Shown: positions 46,424 to 55,461, numbered from the stretch's first letter. The stretch: 64,000 nt of DNA from Streptomyces sp. NBC_01142 (GCF_026341125.1 NZ_JAPEOR010000004.1:124001-188000), one strand, 5' to 3'. A program made the numbers and translations. The notes: generated from the sequence alone by a model not told the origin.

Positions 46424-46609
46424 AGCGCTCGAGACTGGGACGGCTTGGGGAAGAGGGCAGTTCTTCCGCCCTGACTCGCAGAGCCCGGGCGGAACAAGCA
46501 GCATCGGCTAGTCGCCGCCGATAGACTCACAGTGACCTTTGCCGTCTATGTGACGGCGGCCAGCTACTTCAACCGGGGCGCCCTCGACGGCCCTTAGATT
46601 GAGGCGTTC

Positions 46610-47254
46610 ATGCAGGACGACCGACCCGTGGTCGGCGTGATCGACTACCGCACCGGAAACAGCCAGAGCGTGGTCCACGCGCTGAACTTCCTCGGTGTGC
46701 CGAACCGTCTGCTCACCTCGCCATCGGAACTGGACGGCATCGACCGGATCATCCTTCCTGGTGTCGGATCAGCCGGGACCACGATGACCTACCTGTCCGA
46801 AGCCGGATGGCCCGAGGCACTTCACGCCCGGGTTATCGAAGGCCGCACCCCGTTCCTGGGCATCTGCGTGGGCCTACAGGTCCTCTTCGAGACCAGCGAG
46901 GAACAGGACGCGACATGCCTGGGCTGGCTGCCCGGGACCGTACGGGCCTTTGACGGCGCCGACGTGCGAGTGCCGCAGATGGGGTGGAACCAGGTGCACC
47001 GCACCTCGGCCCATCCCTTCCTGGCCGGTCTGCCGGAAGCGGGCCACTTCTACTTCGTGAACAGCTACTACGCTGACCCCGCGGACGCCGGGGACATCGC
47101 GGCGACCACGGAGTACGGTCTGCCGTTCACCTCTGCCGTCGCGCGCGGCAACATCATGGCCACGCAGTTCCACACCGAGAAGTCCGGCCCGCTGGGGCTG
47201 GACCTCCTCGAGCGGTTCGCCAAGACCCCGCAGGAGGAACTGTGCCCGGCCTGA
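46610..47254 (+). CDS. hisH: HisH-like glutamine amidotransferase
   Basis: Encodes 214 residues; ATG 46610 follows GAGG. It is a class I glutaminase with the full triad: LGICVGLQVLFETSEE (nucleophile Cys) and FHTEKSG (His and Glu). The oxyanion and start regions (VIDYRTGNSQSVVHALNFLG, LPGVGSAG) match HisH. It hydrolyses glutamine and channels ammonia to a HisF partner, and the next gene overlaps it by 13 bases. It lies in an accessory region next to a biosynthetic operon and not with hisBCD, so it is probably a paralogue serving specialised metabolism. Confidence 0.85.
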   Translation: MQDDRPVVGVIDYRTGNSQSVVHALNFLGVPNRLLTSPSELDGIDRIILPGVGSAGTTMTYLSEAGWPEALHARVIEGRTPFLGICVGLQVLFETSEEQDATCLGWLPGTVRAFDGADVRVPQMGWNQVHRTSAHPFLAGLPEAGHFYFVNSYYADPADAGDIAATTEYGLPFTSAVARGNIMATQFHTEKSGPLGLDLLERFAKTPQEELCPA

Positions 47255-48057
47255 CCATCACGACGGGGCTGACCACCCGGCTGATCGCCTGCTTCGACAT
47301 CATCGACGGCAGGGTCACCAAGGCCCGCCGATTCGAGGACAACATCGACGTAGGCGACGCCGCCGAGGTCGCCGCGTCGGTGTACGCGGACGGCATCGAC
47401 GAGATCATCTTCTACGACATCCTCGCCAGCGCTCAGCGCCGCCAGGCGGACCTCGCCACGATCCGCAAGGTCGCCGAGACCGTGTTCGTGCCGCTGACGG
47501 TGGGTGGCGGGATCCGGTCGCTGGAGGACATGCACGCCGTGCTGGCCGCCGGCGCGGAGAAGATCAGTCTGGACTCGATGGCGGTGCGCAATCCCTCGAT
47601 CATCACCGAGGGGTCGGCCGAGTTCGGCCGCCAGTGCATCGTGCAGTCCATGCAGGTCAAGCGCGTCCCGGTCACGGCCGAGATTCCCAGCGGGTACGAG
47701 GTGTTCATCGACGGTGCCCGGCAGGCCACCGGCATGGACGCCATCGTGTGGGCGCGCCGGGGCGAGGAGCTGGGCGCGGGGGAGATCTGCGTCAACTCCA
47801 TCGACCAGGACGGCACGCACGAGGGCTACGACCTGGAGATCACCCGCAGGATCGCCGAGGCGGTCAACCTGCCGGTGATCGCCTCCGGCGGCGCCGGTTC
47901 AGCCGAGCACGCGGCGGCGGCGTTCACCGAAGCGGGCGCGTCGGCGGCGATCGTCAGCTCGCTGCTGTACTCGCCGCGTATGGAGCGCACCGTCCCGGTC
48001 GGGGAGATCAAGGCCGAGCTCGCCAAGCGGTACGGGCTCCCGGTCCGCCTGACCTGA
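47242..48057 (+). CDS. hisF: Diverged HisF-like cyclase (TIM barrel) with altered catalytic site
   Basis: Encodes 271 residues; GTG 47242 has a strong site (GGAGGA) inside the hisH end. It is a HisF barrel: LIACFDIIDGRVTKA keeps the first catalytic Asp, and VGGGIRSLEDMHAVLAAGAE, NSIDQDGTHEGYDLEI and VIASGGAGSAEH are all present. However, the second catalytic Asp, in the usual SID/AID-x-KR motif, is replaced: the aligned stretch is QSMQVKR, with Gln in its place. DITAS is also changed to DILAS. A modified reaction or substrate is therefore likely, as in HisF-type proteins of polysaccharide or natural-product pathways. Terminates at a strong hairpin. Confidence 0.85.
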   Translation: MPGLTITTGLTTRLIACFDIIDGRVTKARRFEDNIDVGDAAEVAASVYADGIDEIIFYDILASAQRRQADLATIRKVAETVFVPLTVGGGIRSLEDMHAVLAAGAEKISLDSMAVRNPSIITEGSAEFGRQCIVQSMQVKRVPVTAEIPSGYEVFIDGARQATGMDAIVWARRGEELGAGEICVNSIDQDGTHEGYDLEITRRIAEAVNLPVIASGGAGSAEHAAAAFTEAGASAAIVSSLLYSPRMERTVPVGEIKAELAKRYGLPVRLT

Positions 48058-48069
48058 CCACGCTCCCTC

Positions 48070-48126
48070 CCGGAAACGAAGCCGGGCCCGGTCGCACAAT
48101 GCGGCCGGGCCCAGCTTCGTTTCCGG
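48070..48126. terminator. Bidirectional hairpin between hisF and the minus-strand operon
   Basis: 22-base arms (48070-48091 and 48105-48126) pair with one mismatch around a 13-base loop. It lies between convergent stop codons at 48057 and 48158. Confidence 0.8.
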
Positions 48127-48157
48127 CGCCGCACGGCCGTCCCGGGCGTGCGGCGGG

Positions 48158-48931
48158 TCAGGGGCGGTGCGCGGTGACGAGGTGGCGGCTGCTGTCGGCG
48201 GTGAGGGGGCGGGCGTCGTAGCCGCCGAACTGCTCGTCGACGACGAAGCCGGCCGCGTGCAGCAGGTCGGTCAGCTCGGCGGGGGTGTAGAGGCGGACCG
48301 AGCTGTGGCTGGTGTCGGTGGTGCCGTCGTCGTAGGCGGTGGTGGTGTGCCGGTTCAGCCTGCGCGTGACCGGGCCCCAAGTGACCTGCTGGGTGGTTTC
48401 GGCGTGGTCGCCGCGGACGGTGCGGGCGCCCATGCCGGTGGTGTCGGGGTGCGGGGTGAAGTGGTCCATGACCATGCGGCCGCCGGGGCGCAGGACGCGG
48501 AACGCTTCGCGGAGGACGCCGAGGTCCTCGTCGGTGGTGTCGAGGAAGCCGAAGGAGTTGAACAGGAGCAGGACGGCGTCGGCGCAGCCGTCGTCCAGGG
48601 GAAGGTCGCGGACGTCGGCGTGCAGCAGGTTGATCCGCTCGCCGTCCGCCGCGGCGGTGGCGGCGGCGTGGTCGAGGAGGTCCTGGGACAGGTCGACGCC
48701 GGTGGTGTGGGTGTAGCCGCGGCGGGTCAGCTCGGCCGTGTGCCGGGCGAAGGCGCAGCACAGGTCGAGGATCGTGTGATCGGTCTGCAGGGCGAGGCGG
48801 GCGGTGAGGAAGTCGATGTCGCGTCGGGTGGTGGCACCGTCGTGGCTTCCGTAGCGCTCCAGGTAGCCGGTGCCGCGGTAGTTGCTGATCCACCACGGGT
48901 CACGGTCGGGCGTGGGGGCGGGCTGGGTCAT
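48158..48931 (-). CDS. SAM-dependent methyltransferase (class I)
   Basis: Encodes 257 residues; ATG 48931 overlaps the preceding stop (ATGA) and follows GGAGAA. The Rossmann motifs are HTILDLCCAFARHTAELTRR (motif I), GVDLSQDLLDHAAATAAAD, LLHADVRDLPLDDGCADAVL and FRVLRPGGRMVMDHF. It ends the nine-gene-scale minus-strand run that starts with the aminotransferase. It probably methylates the pathway intermediate; whether at O, N or C cannot be told. Confidence 0.85.
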   Translation of the reverse strand: MTQPAPTPDRDPWWISNYRGTGYLERYGSHDGATTRRDIDFLTARLALQTDHTILDLCCAFARHTAELTRRGYTHTTGVDLSQDLLDHAAATAAADGERINLLHADVRDLPLDDGCADAVLLLFNSFGFLDTTDEDLGVLREAFRVLRPGGRMVMDHFTPHPDTTGMGARTVRGDHAETTQQVTWGPVTRRLNRHTTTAYDDGTTDTSHSSVRLYTPAELTDLLHAAGFVVDEQFGGYDARPLTADSSRHLVTAHRP

Positions 48932-49716
48932 GTCGGGTTCTCCGTGGGCGGGGTGCGGTGGAGGCGGCCTTCGGCGTCGGGCAGGCCGCGGGGGGCGGTG
49001 AGGTAGGCGCGGCCGACGACGGCGCCCCAGCCGGCGTGCCACAGGCGCGTCAGGTCGGCCCATCCGGCCAGGCCGCCGGCGTACCACAGGTGGGAGCGCG
49101 GGCGGCGGTCCGCGATGCGGTCGAGGATGTGCCAGGGGGGCGGGGTGCGGTGGGTGGCCGCGCGGGCGTCGGTGATCAGGATGGGCTGGGTGCTGCCGGT
49201 GGCGTCGAGGAGGGCGTCCAGGGCGTCGGTCAGCGGCACGCTGGTGGTTCGGGTGAAGCCGTCGGTGACGATCCGTCCGTCCACGGCGTCGAGGGAGAGC
49301 ATCAGTTGTCCGGCGTCGGCGAGGGTGGTGAAGTCCGGCCAGGCGTGCGGGTCGAGGCGGCCGTCGGGGACCAGTCCGGTGGAGCCGAGCAGGACACCGG
49401 CGGCGCCGGCGTCCAGGAGGCGGCGGACGGCCGGGTCGCGCGGGGCCAGGCGGCCGCCGGCCCACAGCCGGCCGGGGTGGTGGCGCACGGCCGTCTCCAG
49501 CAGCGCAGTGCTGGTGCCGGTGGAGCGGTCGAGGTCGATGACGGCGGTGGGCACGTTGTCGTCGAGGAGGTCGGCGAGCAGCCGTCCCGGCGGCAGGCCG
49601 GGGAGGGAGGTGACCGTGCCGTGGCGGACGTCGACGTTCACCCGCCACGGGCCGGTCGGCCCGGCGGGATCGGCCATGGGGGCCGTGGCGGTCGCCGGGG
49701 TGGGGGTGGTGGGCAT
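48928..49716 (-). CDS. HisA/PriA-like phosphosugar isomerase homologue, degenerate
   Basis: Encodes 262 residues; ATG 49716 follows GGAGG. The fold pattern is HisA-like: WRVNVDVRHGTVTSL keeps the N-terminal catalytic Asp, and TAVIDLDRSTG, LWAGGRLAPRDPAVRRLLDA, GAAGVLLGSTGLV and LWYAGGLAGWADL follow. The usual TDxxxDGT segment is replaced by ITDARAATHRTPP, so the second acidic residue appears lost. Histidine-pathway HisA opens the ribose ring of ProFAR. Here, with diverged HisF and HisH nearby, a related Amadori-type or altered reaction is inferred. Confidence 0.65.
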   Translation of the reverse strand: MPTTPTPATATAPMADPAGPTGPWRVNVDVRHGTVTSLPGLPPGRLLADLLDDNVPTAVIDLDRSTGTSTALLETAVRHHPGRLWAGGRLAPRDPAVRRLLDAGAAGVLLGSTGLVPDGRLDPHAWPDFTTLADAGQLMLSLDAVDGRIVTDGFTRTTSVPLTDALDALLDATGSTQPILITDARAATHRTPPPWHILDRIADRRPRSHLWYAGGLAGWADLTRLWHAGWGAVVGRAYLTAPRGLPDAEGRLHRTPPTENPT

Positions 49717-49732
49717 GCGGGCGCCTCCGGGT

Positions 49733-51067
49733 TCAGGCGGCGGCGAGCGCGGCCGGGCGGGGGACGGGCGGTTCGTTCCAGGAGGCGGCGTGGGCGAGTT
49801 CGGCCCGCATGGCGGCCAGTTGGGCGGTGGTCCAGGTGCCGGTGCTCACCGCGAGGTCGAAGCTGGCGGCCATCTGCCGGTGCAGCGTGCCCGCCGCACG
49901 GTGGGCTCCGTCGCTCAGGTAGGCATCGGTGTCGCCGCGCAGCAGGTGTCCGGTCAGGCGCTTCTGGATGCTGTGGTGCAGGTTGGGGCGCAGGCTCGGC
50001 AGGTCGGCGGCGTCGGCGATGTCGTGCCGGCCGGAGCGGTGGTACAGGGTCCAGGCGGATTCGACGCTGCGGGTGACGGCCCGTCCGCCGAGTTGTTCGA
50101 CCAGGGTGCGCGCGGCGCGCAGCGTGCTGCCGTAGCCGACGTTGTCGTCGATGACCAGCACGGTCGTGTCGCGGGCTGCGGCGGTCAGGCGGTCGCGGTA
50201 GGCGCGGGGCGCGGTGGCACGGTGGCGGACGGTGCCGCCGGCGCCGAGGTACGCGACGTTCCCCTGGTCGTGGAACCCGAGGCGGATCAGGTGCACGTCG
50301 ATCGGCCGGCCGAGCAGGGCGGGAAGGACGGTCCGGGCGGTCAGCGCGAGGGACAGCGACCCGTACAGCGGGGCGAGGACCGTGGTGATGTCGGGCCGGG
50401 GTACCAGTACGTGCTCGGCGAGGAAGCGCAGCTCGTTGCCGATCTTGACCGTGTTGTCGAGCTCCCGGAAGGTCCGCCAGCCTGCCTCGTGGGCCTGCAG
50501 CAGCGCGAGGTCGCCGGGGTGCGGGGCGAACGGGCCGGTGGCGGGGTGGCCGTGCAGCGCGGCGGCGGTGGAGGTGGCGGTTTCCAGCAGGCGTTCCAGC
50601 GCGGCCGGGCGCGGATCGTCGGTGAGGCTGGGGCGGTCGGTGAGGCTGTGCCAGAGGGTGTAGGCGCCGGCGGCGGCGAGGTTGTGAAGGTTGTCGAGCA
50701 GCGCGTGCCGCAGTGCCGGGGCCTGCCCCGGCGCCTGGCGGTCCAGGCGGCCGAGGGTTTCGCCCAGCGTCGCCCAGGACGGCAGCGCCGTACGGGGCTG
50801 GTAGTAGACCGGGCCCCGGCCGAGCCGGATGTGCCGCGCGCCCGCCGCGGGCCGGGATCCGCTGGCGGCCGGGAGGAAGGTGTCCAGCAGGGCGGGGTCC
50901 AGGCCGGCGCGGGACGCGAGGTGCAGCTCGGTGGCGGGGATGCGCACCAGGCCCAGCAGATCGCAGGCGACAGCGCTCCCGGTGCGGGGATCTGGCGGGG
51001 TGGGGCCGGCGGGGTGGGCCGTGTTCGCCCGGGGTGGGGGCGGGAGGATGGTAGCCGTGGTGGTCAC
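49733..51067 (-). CDS. Phosphoribosyltransferase-domain protein
   Basis: Encodes 444 residues; GTG 51067 overlaps the HAD gene stop (GTGA). The type I PRTase PRPP loop is clear near residue 325: TVLVIDDNVGYGSTLRAA. Upstream, ITTVLAPLYGSLSLALTART resembles the PRTase core strand. The N-terminal 200 residues (LLGLVRIPATELHLASRAG, TLWHSLTDRPSLTDD) are helical and unrecognised. It probably forms or breaks an N-riboside bond using PRPP within the cluster. It lies between the HAD phosphatase and HisA-like genes. Confidence 0.75.
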   Translation of the reverse strand: MTTTATILPPPPRANTAHPAGPTPPDPRTGSAVACDLLGLVRIPATELHLASRAGLDPALLDTFLPAASGSRPAAGARHIRLGRGPVYYQPRTALPSWATLGETLGRLDRQAPGQAPALRHALLDNLHNLAAAGAYTLWHSLTDRPSLTDDPRPAALERLLETATSTAAALHGHPATGPFAPHPGDLALLQAHEAGWRTFRELDNTVKIGNELRFLAEHVLVPRPDITTVLAPLYGSLSLALTARTVLPALLGRPIDVHLIRLGFHDQGNVAYLGAGGTVRHRATAPRAYRDRLTAAARDTTVLVIDDNVGYGSTLRAARTLVEQLGGRAVTRSVESAWTLYHRSGRHDIADAADLPSLRPNLHHSIQKRLTGHLLRGDTDAYLSDGAHRAAGTLHRQMAASFDLAVSTGTWTTAQLAAMRAELAHAASWNEPPVPRPAALAAA

Positions 51068-51852
51068 GTGGGCTCCGTTTCGCGGATCGGCCGGCGCGCG
51101 GCGTGGTCGCACAGCGCTCTCAGGCAGGAGGCGAGGCTGGTGAAGCGGGTGATCGGCGCCGACCCGGGCGGGGGCTGCCCGGTGGGGGTGATCCAGACCG
51201 GGTGGAGTCCGGCGGCGCGGGCGCCGACGACGTCGGCGGTCCACTCGTCGCCGACGTACAGGCACTGCTCGGGTCGGACGGCCAGGTCCTCGCAGGCCTG
51301 GTGGAACGGCGCGGGGTGCGGCTTGCGGTGGCCGTTGCCCAGCGCGCACACCACGGTCTCGAAGTACGGGTCGAGGCCGGCCTGTTCGAGCTTGGCGTGC
51401 TGCTGGTCGGCGTCGCCGTTTGTGACGATGCCGAGCTGGTAGACCTCCGCGAGGCGCCGGAAGGCGTCGACGGTGGCGGGGACGGGGCGGATCGCGCGCA
51501 TCTGCCGGTGGGCGAAGTCGTCGACGTGGGCGTCCAGTTGCCGCTCGCTCAGTTCGATCCCGGCTTCGCGCAGGGCGGCCTCCCAGACGTGGCGGCGGGC
51601 GGCAGTGTGCGAGCCGAGCGGGGCCAGGACGCGGTCATAGTCGCCCCACAGCCGGTCGGAGGTGTTCACGTAGGTGGAGGTGATGACGGCCGCGCTCACG
51701 CCGGGGTGAGCGCCGGCGAGGCGGGCGGCGACGGCGTCCAGGGCGCTCTGCCAGATCGCGCGGGTGGGGATCAGCGTGTTGTCGATGTCGAACAGGACGG
51801 TGGTGACCGCGGGCATCGGCGGCGCTAGCGGCTGGTGGGGGGTGGGGTTCAC
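51064..51852 (-). CDS. HAD-superfamily hydrolase (subfamily IA phosphatase)
   Basis: Encodes 262 residues from GTG 51852, which overlaps the previous stop (GTGA) with GGAG upstream; ATG 51816 is an alternative. HAD motifs are TVLFDIDNTLIP (nucleophile DxD), LGIVTNGD (motif II), a Lys in HRKPHPAPF and YVGDEWTADVVGARAAG (motif IV). It is likely to remove a phosphate, for example from a ribotide made by the adjacent PRTase. Confidence 0.88.
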   Translation of the reverse strand: MNPTPHQPLAPPMPAVTTVLFDIDNTLIPTRAIWQSALDAVAARLAGAHPGVSAAVITSTYVNTSDRLWGDYDRVLAPLGSHTAARRHVWEAALREAGIELSERQLDAHVDDFAHRQMRAIRPVPATVDAFRRLAEVYQLGIVTNGDADQQHAKLEQAGLDPYFETVVCALGNGHRKPHPAPFHQACEDLAVRPEQCLYVGDEWTADVVGARAAGLHPVWITPTGQPPPGSAPITRFTSLASCLRALCDHAARRPIRETEPT

Positions 51853-54704
51853 TGGGCTGCTCCGTGGCCAGTCATCCGAGCGGCCAGGGCGAGGGCGGCC
51901 AGGCCCTCGGCGGCGGCGGGGGTGTTCTCGTCGCGGGTGAGGCGGAAGTACAAGTCCGGCATGAGCAGGCCGAGGATCCGGGCCCGGTCCAGGGGCAGGC
52001 CGTCGAACCGGTCCAGCAGCCAGGTCGTGCCGAGGAGCTGTCCGCCCAACGGATCGGCCAGCGGGCAGGTGACCTCCAGGACGCCGCGGTGTTCGCGGAC
52101 CGCGGCGTCGGCGAGCAGTCCGGTGTGCTTCAGGCAGGAGCCGGCCAGCTTGGCCAGCGTCTGGTCGAGGTCGTGCAGGCCGGCGAACTCGGCGTCGATC
52201 ACCCACCAGCGCGGCTCGGTCGGGTGGACGAGGACGTTGCCCAGGTGGAGGTCGCCGGTGGCGTGGACCAGCCAGCCGCCCAGGGCGGTCGGGGTGAGGG
52301 AGCGGCGCGCGAGGTGGATGAGTGAGCGGCAACTGAGCTGGGCCGGTGCGCCGTTGAAGTGCAGGGTGTGGTCGGCCCAGGGCCGCAGCCGGCGGGCGAG
52401 GTCCTCCACCCAGCCGGACAGCACCGCGGGCGTCTGGAGCGAGTGGTCGACGTCGTCCTCCCGGCGGGGGGTCAGCGTCGCGGTGGCGCCGTGAACCAGC
52501 CGGGCGGCCACCTCGCCCAGGACCGACAGGAACCGCCCCGGGTCGGTGGCGGCCAGGTCGCGCAGGGGGACGCCGTCCACGGCCTGGGAGACCAGCGTCG
52601 CGTCCTCGCCGCGGTAGTGCAGCGCGGTGGCGGGCACGGGCAGATGCCGGGCGAGGGCCTGCAGACCGGTGTGCTCCCGTTCGGCGAAGGCCCGGCCGCG
52701 ACCGGGCTTGATGATGACCGCACCCGCCGCGGTGCGGGCGGCGAACACCGGCGTGCTGCTCGGCCGCAGCTGGGCGAGCGCCCCGTCGGGGGAGGCGTAG
52801 GCGGGCGCGGGGGCGTGGCAGTCCTCCGGGCTCTCCCAGTACGGGGCGGGAACCTCGTCGCGGACGCGGTCGACGGCCACGGCGATCTCGTCGGTCAGCG
52901 GCAGCGGAGCGGGGCGCTCGGCCAGCAGCGCGGCGTCCAGCAGCCCGGCGTCCAGCACCGTCCAGCGCGCCTGCTCGTCCTCGCCCGCGTACAGCAGCCG
53001 GATCCGGCCGCCGCCCTCGGGCAGCAGCGCGGGGTAGAAGGCGTAGCGGGAGTCCGGGCTGCCGCGGCCGCCGCGGTGCAGGACGATGCCCAGCGGTCGC
53101 CAGGTCAGGCCGTCGCGGGAGTGCTCGGCGGCCAACGAGCGGGAGGTGCCGGCGCCGTAGACCATCAGCAGGCCCCCGTCGGACGTCGCGGCGACGGCGG
53201 GGCAGTCGGCGGCGTACGCGTCCGGGGCGCCGGCCGGGCCGGTGGTGACGACGACGCCGTGGCGCTGCCAGGTGAGGCCGTCGGTGGAGGTGGCCAGGTG
53301 GATGCGCCGGTGGTGGCCGTCGCGTCCGGCGTACCACATCCACCAGGCGCCGCCGCGGTGAAGCACGGCCGGCAGCAGCACGTGCTCGCCGTCGGTCGCC
53401 CCGTCCTCGGCGGCGGGGGCGAGGGTGAGGTGGGGGCAGGCCCAGGTGGTTCCGCCGTCGTGGCTGACGGTGCGGTAGATCGCCCAGGCCCCGCCGTCGG
53501 GCCGGGCGCTGAAGTAGGCGTGCAGCGCGTCCTGGTGGACGACCAGGCTCACGCCGGTGACGTCGCCGCAGCCGTCCGGGACCGGCAGCGGCCGGGCACC
53601 GTCCAGGGACACCGGCCCGCCCCCGGGCTCGGGCACGGCGGTGAGGACGATGCGGTTGCGGCCGCCGGTGTACCAGGGCTCGGGGGCGCGGCCGGGCAGC
53701 TGCCGGGGGATGTAGGTCCGGGCGTCGGCCGGGCCGGTGGTCACGGCCAGCAGGCGGCGGCCGCGGTGGCGGATGAGGGCCGGGGCGAAGGTGATGAGGC
53801 CGTCGGCGCCGGCCAGCACGCCGCGGTGGCGCCCCACGACGTCCGCCCGTCCCGCCGCCGGGCGGGGCCGGGTGCGCGGGCGCGGCAGTCCGGCCGGTGT
53901 GGCGGACAGCAGGAAGTGATCGCCCGCTTCGAGGAGTTCACTCACCTGGGTGGTCTCCCGCACCGCGCGGCTCAGCACGGTGAACGCCGCCTGGTCGGCG
54001 GCGGACTGGTCGACGTACGGGCGCATCCACGCCGCGACGCCCTCCAGCGAGTATCGGTCGGTGACCTCCAGTCCGGCCGCGGCCAGCAGGTCCTCGGCCT
54101 CGGTGAGGCGGTGGGTGCGGGTGGGCGGCATGTAGTCGTCGGCCGCCAACGTCGACAGCGGCTCGTAGCGGCCGTGGTCCAGGTATCCGCCGCCGGTCAG
54201 CGCGGTCATCTCCGCGAACCGGCCGCGCTTGAGCAGGTCCCGCAGCACCGAGGTGCGGGTCAGGAAAATCGCGTGGAGCCGGCCGCCCGGCGCCAGCGCG
54301 GTCGCGGCGCGGCGCACCGCCTCGACGGCGTCCGCGTCGTCGAGCAGGTGGTAGAGCGGGCCGAACATCAGCACCGCGTCGAACTGGCCCGGCAGCGGCG
54401 TCAGGTGCTGCGCCGGGCCGTGTTGCGTGCCCAGCAGGTGCCCTTCCAGACCGGCCTCGCGGAAGCGGGCGCGGGCGCTGTCCAGGCTGTTCGCGGACAG
54501 GTCGGACAGGGCGACCATGTGCCCGCGGCGGGCCAGTTCCAGGGCGTGGACGCCGGGGCCCGAGCCGATGTCGAGGATGCGGCTTCCCGGGCGCAGCCCG
54601 GCCAGGACCTGCTGGTGGATGACCTCCGTCTCCAGCCGGTGGTAGGGGCCGGACCGGGTGCGCTGCCACTCCCGCTCGGGGTCCGCGTCGTAGAACGCGG
54701 CCAC
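51849..54704 (-). CDS. Three-domain protein: methyltransferase, beta-propeller, APH-like kinase
   Basis: About 951 residues from GTG 54704; the frame is open to GTG 54857, but that overlaps the PRTase gene by 124 bases, and neither start has a good site. Domain 1 (first 250 residues) is a SAM methyltransferase: SRILDIGSGPGVHALELARR, MVALSDLSANSLDSAR, FDAVLMFGPLYHLLDDAD. Domain 2 (about 270-600) is propeller-like with Asp-box-type motifs SHDGGTTW, STDGLTWQ and SRDGLTW plus WWMWYAGRDG and IRLLYAGEDE, as in GH43/GH32-type or sialidase-like folds. Domain 3 (about 620-945) is an aminoglycoside-phosphotransferase-like kinase: GDLHLGNVLVH (catalytic loop) and WWVIDAEFAGLHDLDQ (metal site). It probably methylates and phosphorylates a glycosylated pathway compound. 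I know of no such fusion. Confidence 0.75.
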   Translation of the reverse strand: MAAFYDADPEREWQRTRSGPYHRLETEVIHQQVLAGLRPGSRILDIGSGPGVHALELARRGHMVALSDLSANSLDSARARFREAGLEGHLLGTQHGPAQHLTPLPGQFDAVLMFGPLYHLLDDADAVEAVRRAATALAPGGRLHAIFLTRTSVLRDLLKRGRFAEMTALTGGGYLDHGRYEPLSTLAADDYMPPTRTHRLTEAEDLLAAAGLEVTDRYSLEGVAAWMRPYVDQSAADQAAFTVLSRAVRETTQVSELLEAGDHFLLSATPAGLPRPRTRPRPAAGRADVVGRHRGVLAGADGLITFAPALIRHRGRRLLAVTTGPADARTYIPRQLPGRAPEPWYTGGRNRIVLTAVPEPGGGPVSLDGARPLPVPDGCGDVTGVSLVVHQDALHAYFSARPDGGAWAIYRTVSHDGGTTWACPHLTLAPAAEDGATDGEHVLLPAVLHRGGAWWMWYAGRDGHHRRIHLATSTDGLTWQRHGVVVTTGPAGAPDAYAADCPAVAATSDGGLLMVYGAGTSRSLAAEHSRDGLTWRPLGIVLHRGGRGSPDSRYAFYPALLPEGGGRIRLLYAGEDEQARWTVLDAGLLDAALLAERPAPLPLTDEIAVAVDRVRDEVPAPYWESPEDCHAPAPAYASPDGALAQLRPSSTPVFAARTAAGAVIIKPGRGRAFAEREHTGLQALARHLPVPATALHYRGEDATLVSQAVDGVPLRDLAATDPGRFLSVLGEVAARLVHGATATLTPRREDDVDHSLQTPAVLSGWVEDLARRLRPWADHTLHFNGAPAQLSCRSLIHLARRSLTPTALGGWLVHATGDLHLGNVLVHPTEPRWWVIDAEFAGLHDLDQTLAKLAGSCLKHTGLLADAAVREHRGVLEVTCPLADPLGGQLLGTTWLLDRFDGLPLDRARILGLLMPDLYFRLTRDENTPAAAEGLAALALAARMTGHGAAQ

Positions 54705-54732
54705 CCGCTCGATGCCGCTGACGGTCGCGGGA

Positions 54733-55461
54733 TCAGCCGCCGTCCGGCCCGCCGGGAAGGAGCCAGAGGTCCCCGTCGCGGTGGAGCCGGTCGCGGGCGG
54801 CGAGATGGTCGAGGTGGAACTCAAGGAGGACGGGGTCGATGTCATGGCCGAGGTCACGCAGCCTCTCGTCGAGCTGGGCGGTGGTCAGGGGGCCGGCGGC
54901 CAGCAGGCACGCCGCGGTCTGGTCGGCGTCGCGCAGGACCCGCCAGGGCAAGACCAGCGCGGGCAGGTCGGACATGGACCAGGCAGTGAAGTGCGGCGCC
55001 GGGTCCGCGGTGTCCGAGGCCGCCAGGCACGCCAACTGCGGTTCGTACAGGGCGAGGTGGCCGAGGAAGAAACGGGCGGTGCGGCCGGAGTCGACGACCT
55101 CGTCCACCACGATCAGCGGCTGCCCCTGCGGCAGCGTCCCGGGGGCAAGAAGCCCGTCGGCCGCGGCGAGCAGCTCCAGACCGTCGGTACGCTCGCCGCG
55201 GCGGCGGGCGGCGGCGGCCAGCACCGTCGAGGCGGGCAGGAGATCGGCCAGGGACTGAGCGGTGATCCACCCGCCCTGCAAGATCCCCACCAGCGTCACC
55301 GCACCGGGGTGGGCGCGGCGGATCTGCCCGGCCACGTCGGCGGCCATCTGCTGGTAGGCCAGCCAGGACACCATGCGGGACCGGCGGCCGGCCGCCGCGG
55401 TGAACACCAGGTCGGACGCCGGCACCTCGGCCGACGGTCGCGGGCTCGGGCGGTCAGGCAT
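54733..55461 (-). CDS. Phosphoribosyltransferase
   Basis: Encodes 242 residues; ATG 55461 follows GGAGG and overlaps the previous gene by 8 bases. It is a type I PRTase: PLIVVDEVVDSGRTARFFLG is the PRPP-binding loop with the acidic pair, and VTLVGILQGGWITAQSLADL is the core strand as in guanine/xanthine PRTases. The last 60 residues (LTTAQLDERLRDLGHDIDPV, DRLHRDGDLWLLPGG) look like a winged helix. It may attach or remove a base or base-like group in the pathway; a regulatory role is possible given the extra domain. Confidence 0.8.
   Translation of the reverse strand: MPDRPSPRPSAEVPASDLVFTAAAGRRSRMVSWLAYQQMAADVAGQIRRAHPGAVTLVGILQGGWITAQSLADLLPASTVLAAAARRRGERTDGLELLAAADGLLAPGTLPQGQPLIVVDEVVDSGRTARFFLGHLALYEPQLACLAASDTADPAPHFTAWSMSDLPALVLPWRVLRDADQTAACLLAAGPLTTAQLDERLRDLGHDIDPVLLEFHLDHLAARDRLHRDGDLWLLPGGPDGG

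Noticed and set aside
46610..48057. hisH/hisF as the primary histidine operon
   Set aside because: No hisBCD or hisG is nearby, the HisA-like protein is degenerate, and a catalytic Asp of HisF is replaced.
52359..54989. Plus-strand open frame of about 880 codons
   Set aside because: It lies opposite the methyltransferase/propeller/kinase gene, whose motifs are unambiguous; composition is shadow-like.
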